In this document: positions 1-9,621 of the stretch, in pieces
Layout of the letters: the number at the start of each line of letters is the position of its first letter
Position numbering within the stretch: the stretch's first letter is position 1
Assembly: GCA_965368115.1 (NCBI GenBank)
Contig: CBDULQ010000123.1
Location: 1 to 10,623 of the forward strand
Origin: CBDULQ01 sp965368115
GTDB lineage: Bacteria; Pseudomonadota; Gammaproteobacteria; SZUA-229
Direction: 5' to 3'
DNA length: 10,623 nucleotides
Translations under genes and position numbers: made by a program
Notes under the pieces: generated by a model
What the model was told of the DNA's origin: nothing
The model's database searches: none
Seen by the model: the letters and a program-made list of their open reading frames with translations, nothing else

Positions 1-128
1 TCAGTGTGCTGACCAGACATTTTTTCAGCGGATTGTATTTTTAAATGACAACGGGGATATTTTCTAATTATATTTTCAGGCTTCATCATATCGATAGCAC
101 CGAACAGGCATGCCTGTGGCCGGGCCAT
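1..128 (-). CDS. Possible 5' end of a hypothetical gene running off the left edge
   Basis: On the minus strand this frame has no stop from position 203 to the left edge. The ATG at 126-128 is preceded by an AAGG (complement of 134-137) five bases upstream, a credible ribosome binding site. The 42 visible residues begin MARPQACLFGAIDMMKPENI and have a protein-like composition rich in Lys, Met and Cys. I do not recognise a family. The frame stays open another 25 codons upstream of this ATG to a TGA at 204-206, without a standard start codon. If real, the gene is divergent from creD and the two would share the 129-370 spacer. A chance open frame of this length in AT-rich DNA cannot be excluded. 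Confidence 0.35.
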   Translation of the reverse strand, partial: MARPQACLFGAIDMMKPENIIRKYPRCHLKIQSAEKMSGQHT

Positions 129-247
129 TAACGCCTTTATAGCGTCTTTATCAATGCCTTCCGGGTTCCCCTGCTGAATACTATGTCGATTGTTATGGAA
201 TGGTCAACCCGGCTTTTGAGTATCTGGGGAATGGCCGGTCAGATTCT

Positions 248-260
248 TTACACATTGTAA
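248..260. promoter_or_regulatory. Short inverted repeat upstream of creD, possible operator
   Basis: The sequence TTACA-CAT-TGTAA is a perfect 5-bp inverted repeat with a 3-base spacer. It lies 111 bases upstream of the creD start, between creD and the possible divergent gene. The size and symmetry suit a dimeric regulator, but it does not match the TTCAC direct-repeat tag known for CreB. The regulator is unknown, and a chance repeat of this size is possible. Confidence 0.2.
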
Positions 261-328
261 GGACTGACGCTCTGCAGCCTGCGCTGCCACAATTCATCAT
301 TTTTGGCCCCGGGAAAGACATATGGAAA

Positions 329-337
329 TGCTGTAAT
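329..337 (+). promoter_or_regulatory. Candidate extended -10 promoter for creD
   Basis: TG-C-TGTAAT matches an extended -10 element: TGn followed by a hexamer with five of six matches to TATAAT. No recognisable -35 hexamer lies 16-18 bases upstream, which is tolerated in extended -10 promoters. Transcription would start near 344, giving a leader of about 27 bases before the creD ATG. This is a prediction by eye only. Confidence 0.3.
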
Positions 338-370
338 AGATATCTAGCGAAAATTTCAAGGATAACAACG

Positions 371-1750
371 ATGACCAACCTGGCAAGCCGATTCAGAAAC
401 AGCAGCACATTAAAATTAATCACGATCCTGTTCATCACCTTGACGATGACCATTCCGGTTTCAATGGTTGAAAGCACGATTCACGAGCGGACTGGACTTA
501 AACACCAGGCCGAGACCAGCATAAGCGCACGATGGGGCGGAGAGCAGCATATTTCAGCACCTGTACTGATTGTTCCCTACAAGGAAAAAATCGTCGAGAA
601 TACGGCGGGTAACGGTGGCTGGCACACCCAGGAGCCGATACCTGAAAAAAGAATACGCTACGTCGACCATGTCGCCTATATGCTCGCAGACAAAGTCCAT
701 ATTTCCTCAGTGATGACCACGGAAATGCGTTATTTCGGCATATATGAGATGCCGGTATACACTTCCCGGACCAGAATCCTTGGTCACTACAGTAAAGACG
801 ATCTGAACAAGCTCGAAGACAAATACCCGAATATAGAATGGACAAAAGCCAGACTCGTACTGCCAGTCGAGGACGTTCGGGGTATTCGTGAAATATCTGA
901 GCTCACGATTGCTGACAAAAAGCTCGATTTTATACCTTCAAGCCATGGCGATTCCCAATTGCCCGGTGTCGAGGCAGCAATCGAACTCGACAAGCCCGGT
1001 CAAAACAACTTAAGTTTCTCACTGGAAATCAACCTGTCCGGCAGCAAACAGCTCAATTATCTGCCTCTGGCGAGAACCAGCCTGATAACACTGGAATCCG
1101 ACTGGAGTAGTCCAAGCTTTACAGGGTCATATCTACCGATCGAACGCAACATCGATGAATCCGGCTTTCAGGCCGAATGGAAAATACTCGGTCTGAATCG
1201 AAGCTTTGGGCAGAACTGGCGGGACAACAATGTCGATGAGAAGCAGATAAAAACCGCGGCTTTTGGCATTTCACTGTATCAACCGGCTGATTTGTATCAG
1301 CAGAATACGCGTAGCGTAAAATATGCGGTGCTGTTCATTGCGCTCACATTTATGGCTTTCTTTTTGTTCGAAATATTTTATGGCCTGCGCCTTCATCCTT
1401 TGCAGTATTTTTTTACCGGCGGCGCCCTGAGTACATTCTATCTTCTACTGCTCGCCCTGTCCGAACATATCAATTTCTCGATAGCCTACCTGATCTCATC
1501 CATATCCATTACGATACTGATGAGTGGCTATAGCATGGCAATATTGAAACAGCGTTCAAGAGGCCTTCTAATTGGGATCATTACCGCAATCATCTATAGC
1601 TTTTTATTCTTCCTGGTTCAGTCAGAACAGAACTCACTCCTGTTCGGCTCTATCGGTTTCTTTGCAGCGCTCTCACTGATGATGTATCTGACACGAAATA
1701 TCGACTGGTATCAGTTAAATTCGGGTACCGCAAATACCGATGAATCGTAA
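371..1750 (+). CDS. creD: CreD-like inner membrane protein
   Basis: A protein of 459 residues, close to the 450 of E. coli CreD. It has an N-terminal membrane helix (about 14-32), then a large, presumably periplasmic domain with CreD-like stretches such as the SESGFQA-type segment (here DESGFQAEW) and NLSGS. A C-terminal block of about five helices starts near residue 317 and contains ALTFMAFFLFE and YLLLLALSEH, and NIDWY follows near 443-447; all are close to E. coli CreD. In E. coli, CreD is induced by the CreBC two-component system and linked to envelope integrity and colicin/beta-lactam responses; its biochemical activity is unknown. The frame is open back to 200, but I chose the ATG at 371: it has AAGG nine bases upstream and gives the family's usual N-terminus, while the extra 57 residues look non-coding. 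creB, creC and creA are not in the window. Confidence 0.93.
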   Translation: MTNLASRFRNSSTLKLITILFITLTMTIPVSMVESTIHERTGLKHQAETSISARWGGEQHISAPVLIVPYKEKIVENTAGNGGWHTQEPIPEKRIRYVDHVAYMLADKVHISSVMTTEMRYFGIYEMPVYTSRTRILGHYSKDDLNKLEDKYPNIEWTKARLVLPVEDVRGIREISELTIADKKLDFIPSSHGDSQLPGVEAAIELDKPGQNNLSFSLEINLSGSKQLNYLPLARTSLITLESDWSSPSFTGSYLPIERNIDESGFQAEWKILGLNRSFGQNWRDNNVDEKQIKTAAFGISLYQPADLYQQNTRSVKYAVLFIALTFMAFFLFEIFYGLRLHPLQYFFTGGALSTFYLLLLALSEHINFSIAYLISSISITILMSGYSMAILKQRSRGLLIGIITAIIYSFLFFLVQSEQNSLLFGSIGFFAALSLMMYLTRNIDWYQLNSGTANTDES

Positions 1751-1817
1751 ATCAGAGAACCCGGTGAGGATGAGTATCGGCGCCTTCGATTCGATAACGA
1801 TCTGCAAGCCGGGGTCT

Positions 1818-1847
1818 GCTCGAACACATAAACGCATGTGTTCGAGC
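1818..1847 (+). terminator. Perfect 12-bp hairpin after creD, probable terminator
   Basis: GCTCGAACACAT and ATGTGTTCGAGC pair perfectly over 12 bp around a six-base AAACGC loop, 67 bases after the creD stop. The following bases (GACATTTTC) are only modestly T-rich, so this is not a textbook intrinsic terminator. Its place between two same-strand genes fits termination or 3'-end protection of the creD transcript. The symmetric DNA could also be a protein-binding site for the downstream gene. Confidence 0.5.
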
Positions 1848-1882
1848 GACATTTTCAGGATGCTGTTGCATGACATGGGCAG

Positions 1883-1888
1883 TATAAT
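1883..1888 (+). promoter_or_regulatory. Candidate -10 element (TATAAT) for the propeller/MoaD-like pair
   Basis: A perfect TATAAT hexamer lies 91 bases upstream of the next gene and downstream of the creD hairpin. The nearest -35-like hexamer, TTGCAT at 1866-1871, is only 11 bases away, too close for a standard sigma-70 promoter. An activator-dependent promoter or a chance match are both possible. Confidence 0.3.
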
Positions 1889-1942
1889 GTCCGCAAGTCG
1901 GTTTCTTCAGTCCATGCAGCGGCAGTGAACATACAGGTGTCA

Positions 1943-1959
1943 GGCTCACTGCCTGAGCC
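1943..1959 (+). other. Small leader hairpin before the propeller gene
   Basis: GGCTCA and TGAGCC pair over 6 bp around a CTGCC loop, ending nine bases before the AAGGA ribosome binding site (1968-1972). An alternative pairing, CAGGC (1941-1945) with GCCTG (1951-1955), uses the same bases. This could modulate translation or mRNA stability. There is no conserved riboswitch core I recognise. Confidence 0.25.
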
Positions 1960-1979
1960 AGGAATATAAGGATTTTCTT

Positions 1980-3164
1980 ATGGCGGATATGATTCTACTG
2001 GGCACACGTAAAGGCGTCGTCATCTTCGATCGAGGCCCCCAGGGCTGGACTCCGCGCCCCATCGAACATGCCGGCATCCCCGTCTGTTATGCGGTACGCG
2101 ACCCCCGCGATGGAATGCTCTGGGCCTCACTCGATCACGGCCACTGGGGCCCCAAGCTATCACGTTCGAGTGACGGCGGTCACAACTGGCAGGACGCTCC
2201 CTCCATCAAGTACCCCGCGGGTGCTCGATACATTGTTAAATATTTGCCGACAGCGGATTACGATCCCGAAGCACCCGCAGCCGAGCCTGAATACCAGGAC
2301 GCGGCAGTTTACAAAATCTGGAACATTAGCTTCGGCCCCGCAAATCAACCCGGTCGCCTATATGCCGGCACCATACCCGGCGGCCTGTTCGTCAGTGACG
2401 ATGGCGGCGAAAGCTGGACACTCAACCGACCACTCTGGAATCACGACAGCCGCGGCGGCGATCTGTTTGCCGGTCCTGCCAGCAGCGAAAACCGCTGGCA
2501 TGGTACCCCGGCCAGTATCGACTACGGGATCTTCGAACCGGGTATTCATTCGATCATTGTCGATCCCCGTGACGCCACGCATATCTATGTTGCCGTATCC
2601 ACAGCCGGGGTCATCGAAACCACCGATGGTGGTGATACATGGCACGGACGCAACAAGGGTATGTTGATGGACTACCTGCCGAATCCGGAAGCGGAATGGG
2701 GACACGACCCGCACTTCGTCACCGGCTGTCCCGGACAACCGGATCACCTCTGGCAACAGAATCATTGCGGTATATTTTACAGCGACAATGGTGCACAAAG
2801 CTGGAGTAAAGTCAGCCGGCCGGATGCGGGTGCTCACTTCGGATTCCCGATAGCCGTCGACGAAAATGATGGACGCACTGCCTGGGTTGTACCGGCGCGG
2901 GGCGACATGGAACGCATGGCGATCGATGGCGGTCTGTCAGTCGCGCGCACTATCGATGGTGGGCGATCCTGGCAATCATTTCGAAAAGGTTTACCGCAAC
3001 AGAATGCATATGACATCGTACTGCGACATAGTCTGGATATCTCCGGCGACTGTTTGTGCTTCGGCAGTACGACAGGTAACGTCTATCTTTCTGAAGACCG
3101 GGGCGAAAGCTGGCAAAGCCTGGGCAACCACTTTCCGCCGATCTATTCGGTTCGTTTTGGATAA
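1980..3164 (+). CDS. Cytoplasmic Asp-box (BNR repeat) beta-propeller, sialidase-like
   Basis: A 394-residue protein with six Asp-box motifs (S/T-x-D-x-G-x-x-W-like): SSDGGHNW (63-70), SDDGGESW (139-146), TTDGGDTW (214-221), SDNGAQSW (268-275), TIDGGRSW (324-331) and SEDRGESW (371-378). These sit in turns of the six-bladed fold of sialidases, sortilin and Vps10-type proteins. Such proteins are often annotated 'exo-alpha-sialidase' or 'glycosyl hydrolase', but the Asp-box is structural and does not prove sialidase activity. I do not see the usual FRIP motif of bacterial sialidases. There is no signal peptide (MADMILLGTRKGVVIFD), so a cytoplasmic role is likely. The start is supported by AAGGA seven bases upstream. 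The stop is only 5 bases before the MoaD/ThiS-like gene, implying co-transcription and probably a shared function. Confidence 0.85.
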   Translation: MADMILLGTRKGVVIFDRGPQGWTPRPIEHAGIPVCYAVRDPRDGMLWASLDHGHWGPKLSRSSDGGHNWQDAPSIKYPAGARYIVKYLPTADYDPEAPAAEPEYQDAAVYKIWNISFGPANQPGRLYAGTIPGGLFVSDDGGESWTLNRPLWNHDSRGGDLFAGPASSENRWHGTPASIDYGIFEPGIHSIIVDPRDATHIYVAVSTAGVIETTDGGDTWHGRNKGMLMDYLPNPEAEWGHDPHFVTGCPGQPDHLWQQNHCGIFYSDNGAQSWSKVSRPDAGAHFGFPIAVDENDGRTAWVVPARGDMERMAIDGGLSVARTIDGGRSWQSFRKGLPQQNAYDIVLRHSLDISGDCLCFGSTTGNVYLSEDRGESWQSLGNHFPPIYSVRFG

Positions 3165-3169
3165 CAGCC

Positions 3170-3448
3170 ATGCCGACGGTTGAAATGACTCGGCATCTGT
3201 ACCGTTTTTTTCCGACACTGGAAAACCGGACAATTACAATACCTGCCGGATCGGTCGCCGATGCATTACGCTCGATCGACGCCATCGCTCCGGGTTTTTC
3301 AGACTACATCATCGATGAACGCGGCGCGCTGCGCAAACATGTCAACCTGTCGATCAACGACAGTATTCTGGTCGACAGAAAAAATCTCTCGGATCAACTT
3401 TCGGAAAACGCAACCCTGTACATTTTTCAGGCACTCAGCGGTGGATAA
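3170..3448 (+). CDS. MoaD/ThiS-like ubiquitin-fold protein with C-terminal Gly-Gly
   Basis: A 92-residue protein ending in ALSGG. The conserved end of the fold is visible: HVNLSINDSI (57-66), then LSENATLYIFQALSGG, matching the pattern 'hvnvfvn...l.dg..v.i.pa.sGG' of MoaD and ThiS. In that family the terminal glycine is adenylated by an E1-like enzyme (MoeB/ThiF) and converted to a thiocarboxylate that donates sulfur, or in some relatives is conjugated to proteins. No MoeB/ThiF, MoaE, ThiG or other known partner lies in the window, so the recipient is unknown. The gene starts 5 bases after the propeller stop, with only a weak GGA-like ribosome binding site overlapping that stop, which suggests translational coupling. 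An alternative ATG at 3185 would remove five residues. Length and ending suit a complete, functional carrier. Confidence 0.85.
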   Translation: MPTVEMTRHLYRFFPTLENRTITIPAGSVADALRSIDAIAPGFSDYIIDERGALRKHVNLSINDSILVDRKNLSDQLSENATLYIFQALSGG

Positions 3449-3474
3449 TCCGCCCGCGAACGGTTCAAAGTATT

Positions 3475-3496
3475 AAAATAGCTATTTTCTGCAGAA
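3475..3496. repeat. Two overlapping palindromes after the MoaD-like gene
   Basis: AAAATAGCTATTTT (3475-3488) is a perfect 14-base palindrome, and TTCTGCAGAA (3487-3496) a perfect 10-base palindrome overlapping it by two bases. They lie 27 bases after the MoaD-like stop in the 240-base gap before the lipoprotein gene. With no loop they are more like protein-binding DNA than an RNA terminator. No regulator is identifiable, and AT-rich palindromes also arise by chance. Confidence 0.35.
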
Positions 3497-3688
3497 GAAA
3501 TATTAACAATTCCAGACAGGTACGCAATTTCGATGGCATCATTGCCAAATCGATTGATCATTCCCAGGTCTGCAGATATGATCCGTCTCGACCGACCTTT
3601 GTTTGGCGTTTGCAGTTATACAGCTGAAACAATAAAAACAATGGATTGAAATTATAACCTGGCTCGTCATCTCGCTGGCATTTATCTC

Positions 3689-4414
3689 ATGATCAAAATA
3701 TCTAAGCACCTGCTCCTGATAGTTGTTATCTCGCTGCTGATATCCTGTGCGGCAACCGGCCCCCTGTTCACCGATGCGCCGGCGCCGTCCAGTAGTGAAG
3801 GGTTAATCTACATCTATCGTATTCCAAGTTCGGCATTCTCCGGAAGAGACAGTTATTTTTATGTCAACGATATCAATGTTGCCGATCTCAGCATAAACGG
3901 CTATACCTACTTCTACCTACCACCTGGCAATTACGAGATAAAACAGAAGTGGCCGATCGATATGCCAGGTGGCTCACTCAATTCGAATCTGTCACTCAGT
4001 GCGGGTGAAACCGTGTATTTCATGTTTGGCACAGCATCTAACTGGCCTCGAATCAAATGGTTCTTCGGCCGGGTTGACGAGTCGACTGGTCGCGAGCAAA
4101 TAAGGGGCATCCGGTATCAGAAAGCTCGAGGTGTCAAACAACTGTACCGGACACTGAATCTCGAAGGCCTGTCCCATTCGTTACTGGGAGAGATCTCTAC
4201 ATCCATTCAACAGCGAGAAAACACCGACAGGGATTATTTCGGACCAAGCTGGTCAGTACATGCACGAGATGAGGCATATTTTGCCTGCATCAACAATCAC
4301 GATTTAGTCTGCCAGGCCGATCATTTTCAGATCAGCAAAGATGAATTCGAAGCCATCAAGGCCGAAACGCTTTCATTCAAAACACTGTATATAAAATATC
4401 ATCCGGCACAGTAA
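3689..4414 (+). CDS. Lipoprotein with a DUF2846-like domain
   Basis: A 241-residue predicted lipoprotein. The N-terminus is a short basic stretch and a hydrophobic helix ending in the lipobox LISC, with Cys20 as the lipidated residue. Ala at +2 predicts outer-membrane sorting rather than inner-membrane retention. Residues about 38-115 resemble DUF2846: GLIYIYRIPSSAF, then DSYFYVNDINVADL, then YFYLPPGNYEI and a final strand with GETVYFMF. This is a small beta-sandwich of unknown function common in proteobacterial lipoproteins. The remaining 125 residues contain no motif I recognise and two cysteines (ACINNHDLVC) that could form a disulfide in the periplasm. No strong ribosome binding site precedes the ATG, but the signal sequence supports this start. 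It is convergent with the RbcS-like gene. Confidence 0.85.
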   Translation: MIKISKHLLLIVVISLLISCAATGPLFTDAPAPSSSEGLIYIYRIPSSAFSGRDSYFYVNDINVADLSINGYTYFYLPPGNYEIKQKWPIDMPGGSLNSNLSLSAGETVYFMFGTASNWPRIKWFFGRVDESTGREQIRGIRYQKARGVKQLYRTLNLEGLSHSLLGEISTSIQQRENTDRDYFGPSWSVHARDEAYFACINNHDLVCQADHFQISKDEFEAIKAETLSFKTLYIKYHPAQ

Positions 4415-4490
4415 GCCATACGATCACCATACGTACATCAACACTAGCGATCAGCTATCGGCACCGAATCCTGAACAGTTTTAACGAAGC

Positions 4491-4889
4491 TTACTTCTGC
4501 AGTGAGAGGCCGGGGCGCGAAGATGCGGACATTTGACCACCGGCATACTCGGGCGATGGCGTGTGAGAGGCAACACCTGCCAGTTCCGGCAGATATCGGG
4601 GATTGTATACGGTGTACAACATACGGGTCTGGGGGCGAATTTTTTCAGCATTGATACGAATGACGCGATCTGAAAATTTTGAATAACAGGCTTTCAATGC
4701 ATCCAGAACATCGTCCGCCGAGCGCAATGCAAAAAATGTTTCTTCCCACTGTCGCCAGCCATCGGATTCATTTTCGCTGCTGTCATATTCGATTCTAAGC
4801 ACCCAGTCAGCCAGTAGGCTATTTTCGATCAGTTTTCTGACTTTCGCGATATCAGGTTTGATAGCCTGTGAATAATTGACTGATCCCAT
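4491..4889 (-). CDS. Stand-alone RuBisCO small-subunit-like (RbcS-like) protein
   Basis: A 132-residue protein whose residues 28-97 read like the core of form I RuBisCO small subunits. DWVLRIEYDS corresponds to the 'GW...iEy' strand, GWRQWEETFFAL (44-55) to 'yWemWglPlFgl', ADDVLDALKACYSKFSDRVIRINA (58-81) to 'a.eVl.Ev.aC...fpd.yIRvnA', and QTRMLYTVYNP (87-97) to 'qs.mmsfivhrP'. The usual N-terminal segment with SYLPPL, which helps contact the large subunit, is replaced by NYSQAIKPDIAKVRKLIENS. A Ser/Pro/Gly-rich tail (about 101-132) is added and looks disordered. No rbcL, cbbX or carboxysome gene is in the window. The start has a strong GAGGTG (complement of 4895-4900) five bases upstream. 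It may be a diverged paralogue, a RuBisCO-binding adaptor like the SSU-like domains of CcmM, or something unrelated to CO2 fixation. The fold call is by motif reading only. Confidence 0.7.
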   Translation of the reverse strand: MGSVNYSQAIKPDIAKVRKLIENSLLADWVLRIEYDSSENESDGWRQWEETFFALRSADDVLDALKACYSKFSDRVIRINAEKIRPQTRMLYTVYNPRYLPELAGVASHTPSPEYAGGQMSASSRPGLSLQK

Positions 4890-5466
4890 TGATACACCTC
4901 ATATGGATAAACCGGGTTAACAGAGTACCGAATATAAAAGCGGGTAAAACAGTGATGACTTAAATAGACCAGCGGTACTTTGCGATAATGGTTATGGATT
5001 ATCCCTGTAAGTCGGGGAAGCGTCTTATCAAAATTAAGAGCGGAGCAATTTTTATTCTATAGAGAAAACTCGATATGAAACGGTTTAGCGGATAATTCCC
5101 TTACGATTTACCGTTTTATTTCTTTTCAATCGTTACAATATCCATACAAACAAGATGGATACAAGCCCGAAAACGACAACGATTCAGTGCAACAGGCCTA
5201 TCGATGATTGCGTTAATACAGTTCATTTACGTGACTCATACATCATCGCTCTGCAGGTATGCCGGCCCGAACCGGTTTTTATTTTATATATTATGTGTCG
5301 TCTCAAGACCAATGAACAACAGGTCAACAAACATGATCCGGCCCTGGCACTTACCCAGGGTGTCGCCAAATCATAATCCGATCACAAGTCACGGAAGCTG
5401 GTTTGAGCCTGAACAGGCCGAGTGTTAGGATAAAAAAGAACTGAAACCCACAGCAATGGATCCGAT
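4890..5466. other. 577-base AT-rich intergenic region with several inverted repeats
   Basis: I see no convincing gene here; the longest open frames (5155-5376, 5204-5428) lack a good ribosome binding site and protein-like composition. The region must hold the promoter of the minus-strand RbcS-like gene (an AT-rich TATATT lies at the complement of 4931-4936) and that of the GlsB-like gene. Inverted repeats seen are GATAAT-N8-ATTATC (4984-5003), AAACGGT-N25-ACCGTTT (5078-5116) followed by a T-rich run, and the hairpin CCCTGG-N7-CCAGGG (5342-5360). A short CCGG-CCCGAA-CCGG stem (5262-5275) is followed by TTTTTATTTTATA and could be a weak plus-strand terminator. The size and structure leave room for a small RNA, which cannot be established from sequence alone. 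Confidence 0.5.
5403..5431 (+). promoter_or_regulatory. Candidate sigma-70-type promoter for the GlsB-like gene
   Basis: TTGAGC (5403-5408) and TAGGAT (5426-5431) are separated by exactly 17 bases and each match four of six consensus positions. Transcription would start near 5438, giving a leader of about 29 bases before the ATG at 5467. Related genes in enterobacteria respond to the general stress factor sigma S; nothing here settles which sigma factor is used. Confidence 0.4.
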
Positions 5467-5715
5467 ATGGATGTATCTTCACTCGTCGCAATACTCATCA
5501 TCGGCGCCATCGCCGGATGGCTGGCCGGTAAACTGACCAAGGGGTCCGGCTTCGGACTGGTCGGCAATATGGTCGTCGGCATTCTCGGCGCCATTGTCGG
5601 CGGCTTTGTCTTCGGTCAGCTGGGTATCGCTGCAGGCGGCATGATCGGGACCATTGTCATCGCCACGCTGGGTGCGGTGATATTTCTGTTCCTGTTGTCG
5701 TTGATACGCAAATAA
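5467..5715 (+). CDS. GlsB/YeaQ/YmgE-family stress-associated membrane protein
   Basis: An 82-residue, very hydrophobic, glycine-rich protein, the usual length for the family formerly called 'transglycosylase-associated protein'. It shows three membrane segments: about 5-22 (ILIIGAIAGWLAGKL), 29-50 (GLVGNMVVGILGAIVGGFVFG) and 57-79. GWLAGKLTKGSGFGLVGNM is the family signature in its first half. Closely spaced small residues (GAIVGG, GIAAGG) suggest tight helix packing. The molecular function is unknown; enterobacterial members are expressed under acid, osmotic or stationary-phase stress. The ribosome binding site is weak (ATGGA at 5456-5460). The gene is probably transcribed alone from the promoter candidate just upstream. 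Confidence 0.93.
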   Translation: MDVSSLVAILIIGAIAGWLAGKLTKGSGFGLVGNMVVGILGAIVGGFVFGQLGIAAGGMIGTIVIATLGAVIFLFLLSLIRK

Positions 5716-5835
5716 GCACCCGGTCCACACGGGCTTATGTCAAGAACCCTTTACCTGTTTTTACTTTTTTCAGCATAGGCCCGAGCGGCGAGCTGCCTTA
5801 TTCTTTTAGACACACAAAGATGAGGAATCGCAGTC

Positions 5836-6348
5836 ATGAAACCCGTCGCCACACGTCCCTGGTCAACCCCATTAATTATCGGCAGTTCCCTGGTGGTTGC
5901 GATCAGCGGCGTGATGATGTTCTTCCATGTCGGTGAACAGTTCGTGAAATCCATGCACGAATGGCTGGGCCTGATTTTTGTTGTAGCCATTCTTTTACAT
6001 GTACTCAATCACTGGATGCCCTTCTCACGTTACCTGCGCGATCAACGCGCCCTGTCCGTTATCGCCATGGTCTGCTTCGTGGCATTGGGCTGGATGCTGT
6101 TCACCGGCGCTAATGGTCAGCAGCATCCGGCCAAACGCCTGGTCACCCGTATGCAACAGGCACCTATTGCGCTACTCGCTGAATTGCAGCATCAGGATAG
6201 CCAGCAACTGTTAACGACATTGCGCAACGCCGGTGTGAAGGTCGACAATGATCAACAAAGCCTCAACCAGCTGGCAACGACCAATCAACGCAACCCCTTT
6301 GAACTGCTCGACATGATATTGCCGGCAGCCACTGTCACAAAACAGTAA
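5836..6348 (+). CDS. DUF4405-like membrane protein, possible heme-binding cytochrome b-like helices
   Basis: A 170-residue protein with three membrane helices in its first half: about 11-30, 42-59 and 73-90. Histidines lie at the ends of the first two helices (His31, His41, His55, His59). The His41-x13-His55 spacing within one helix resembles heme-ligating helices of b-type cytochromes, and HEWLGLIFVVAILLHVLNHW is typical of DUF4405 proteins. The second half (about 97-170) is soluble, with a repeat-like helical pattern ending QSLNQLATTNQRNPFELLDMI. In DUF4405 relatives such a domain may bind a partner; its role is unknown. The start is well supported by GAGGA nine bases upstream. It could be a small membrane electron carrier, but heme binding is inferred. 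It is 78 bases before the nuclease gene, so co-transcription is possible. Confidence 0.8.
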   Translation: MKPVATRPWSTPLIIGSSLVVAISGVMMFFHVGEQFVKSMHEWLGLIFVVAILLHVLNHWMPFSRYLRDQRALSVIAMVCFVALGWMLFTGANGQQHPAKRLVTRMQQAPIALLAELQHQDSQQLLTTLRNAGVKVDNDQQSLNQLATTNQRNPFELLDMILPAATVTKQ

Positions 6349-6426
6349 AACGGCTTTCATCGCCGCGCAATTTACGCCGATTAGGCTTCCCGGATTTGCC
6401 ACCGAAGCATATCCAGGGAGCCTCAT

Positions 6427-9618
<3,192 letters not shown>

Positions 9619-9621
9619 TAA

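Noticed and set aside
200..370. Upstream extension of the creD frame (57 extra residues from an ATG at 200)
   Set aside because: No ribosome binding site at 200, composition unlike protein, and the ATG at 371 has AAGG at good spacing and gives the family's normal N-terminus.
1740..1949. Small open frames on both strands between creD and the propeller gene
   Set aside because: They run through the perfect hairpin, lack ribosome binding sites and have no protein-like features.
1980..3164. Calling the Asp-box protein a true sialidase
   Set aside because: Asp-boxes are structural. There is no signal peptide, no visible FRIP motif and no sialic acid gene nearby.
3440..3454. Hairpin GGTGG-ATAAT-CCGCC over the MoaD-like stop as a terminator
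   Set aside because: Only 5 bp including a G-T wobble, and no T tract follows.
4416..4433. Direct repeat of CCATACG with an 11-base period after the lipoprotein gene
   Set aside because: Seven bases repeated twice is too little to distinguish from chance, and it lies downstream of both convergent genes.
5155..5428. Two overlapping 73-74 codon open frames in the 4890-5466 gap
   Set aside because: No Shine-Dalgarno sequence, no recognisable domain or signal peptide, and they overlap candidate regulatory structures.
5719..5733. CCCG-N7-CGGG stem after the GlsB-like gene as a terminator
   Set aside because: A four-base-pair stem without a real T tract is too weak to call.
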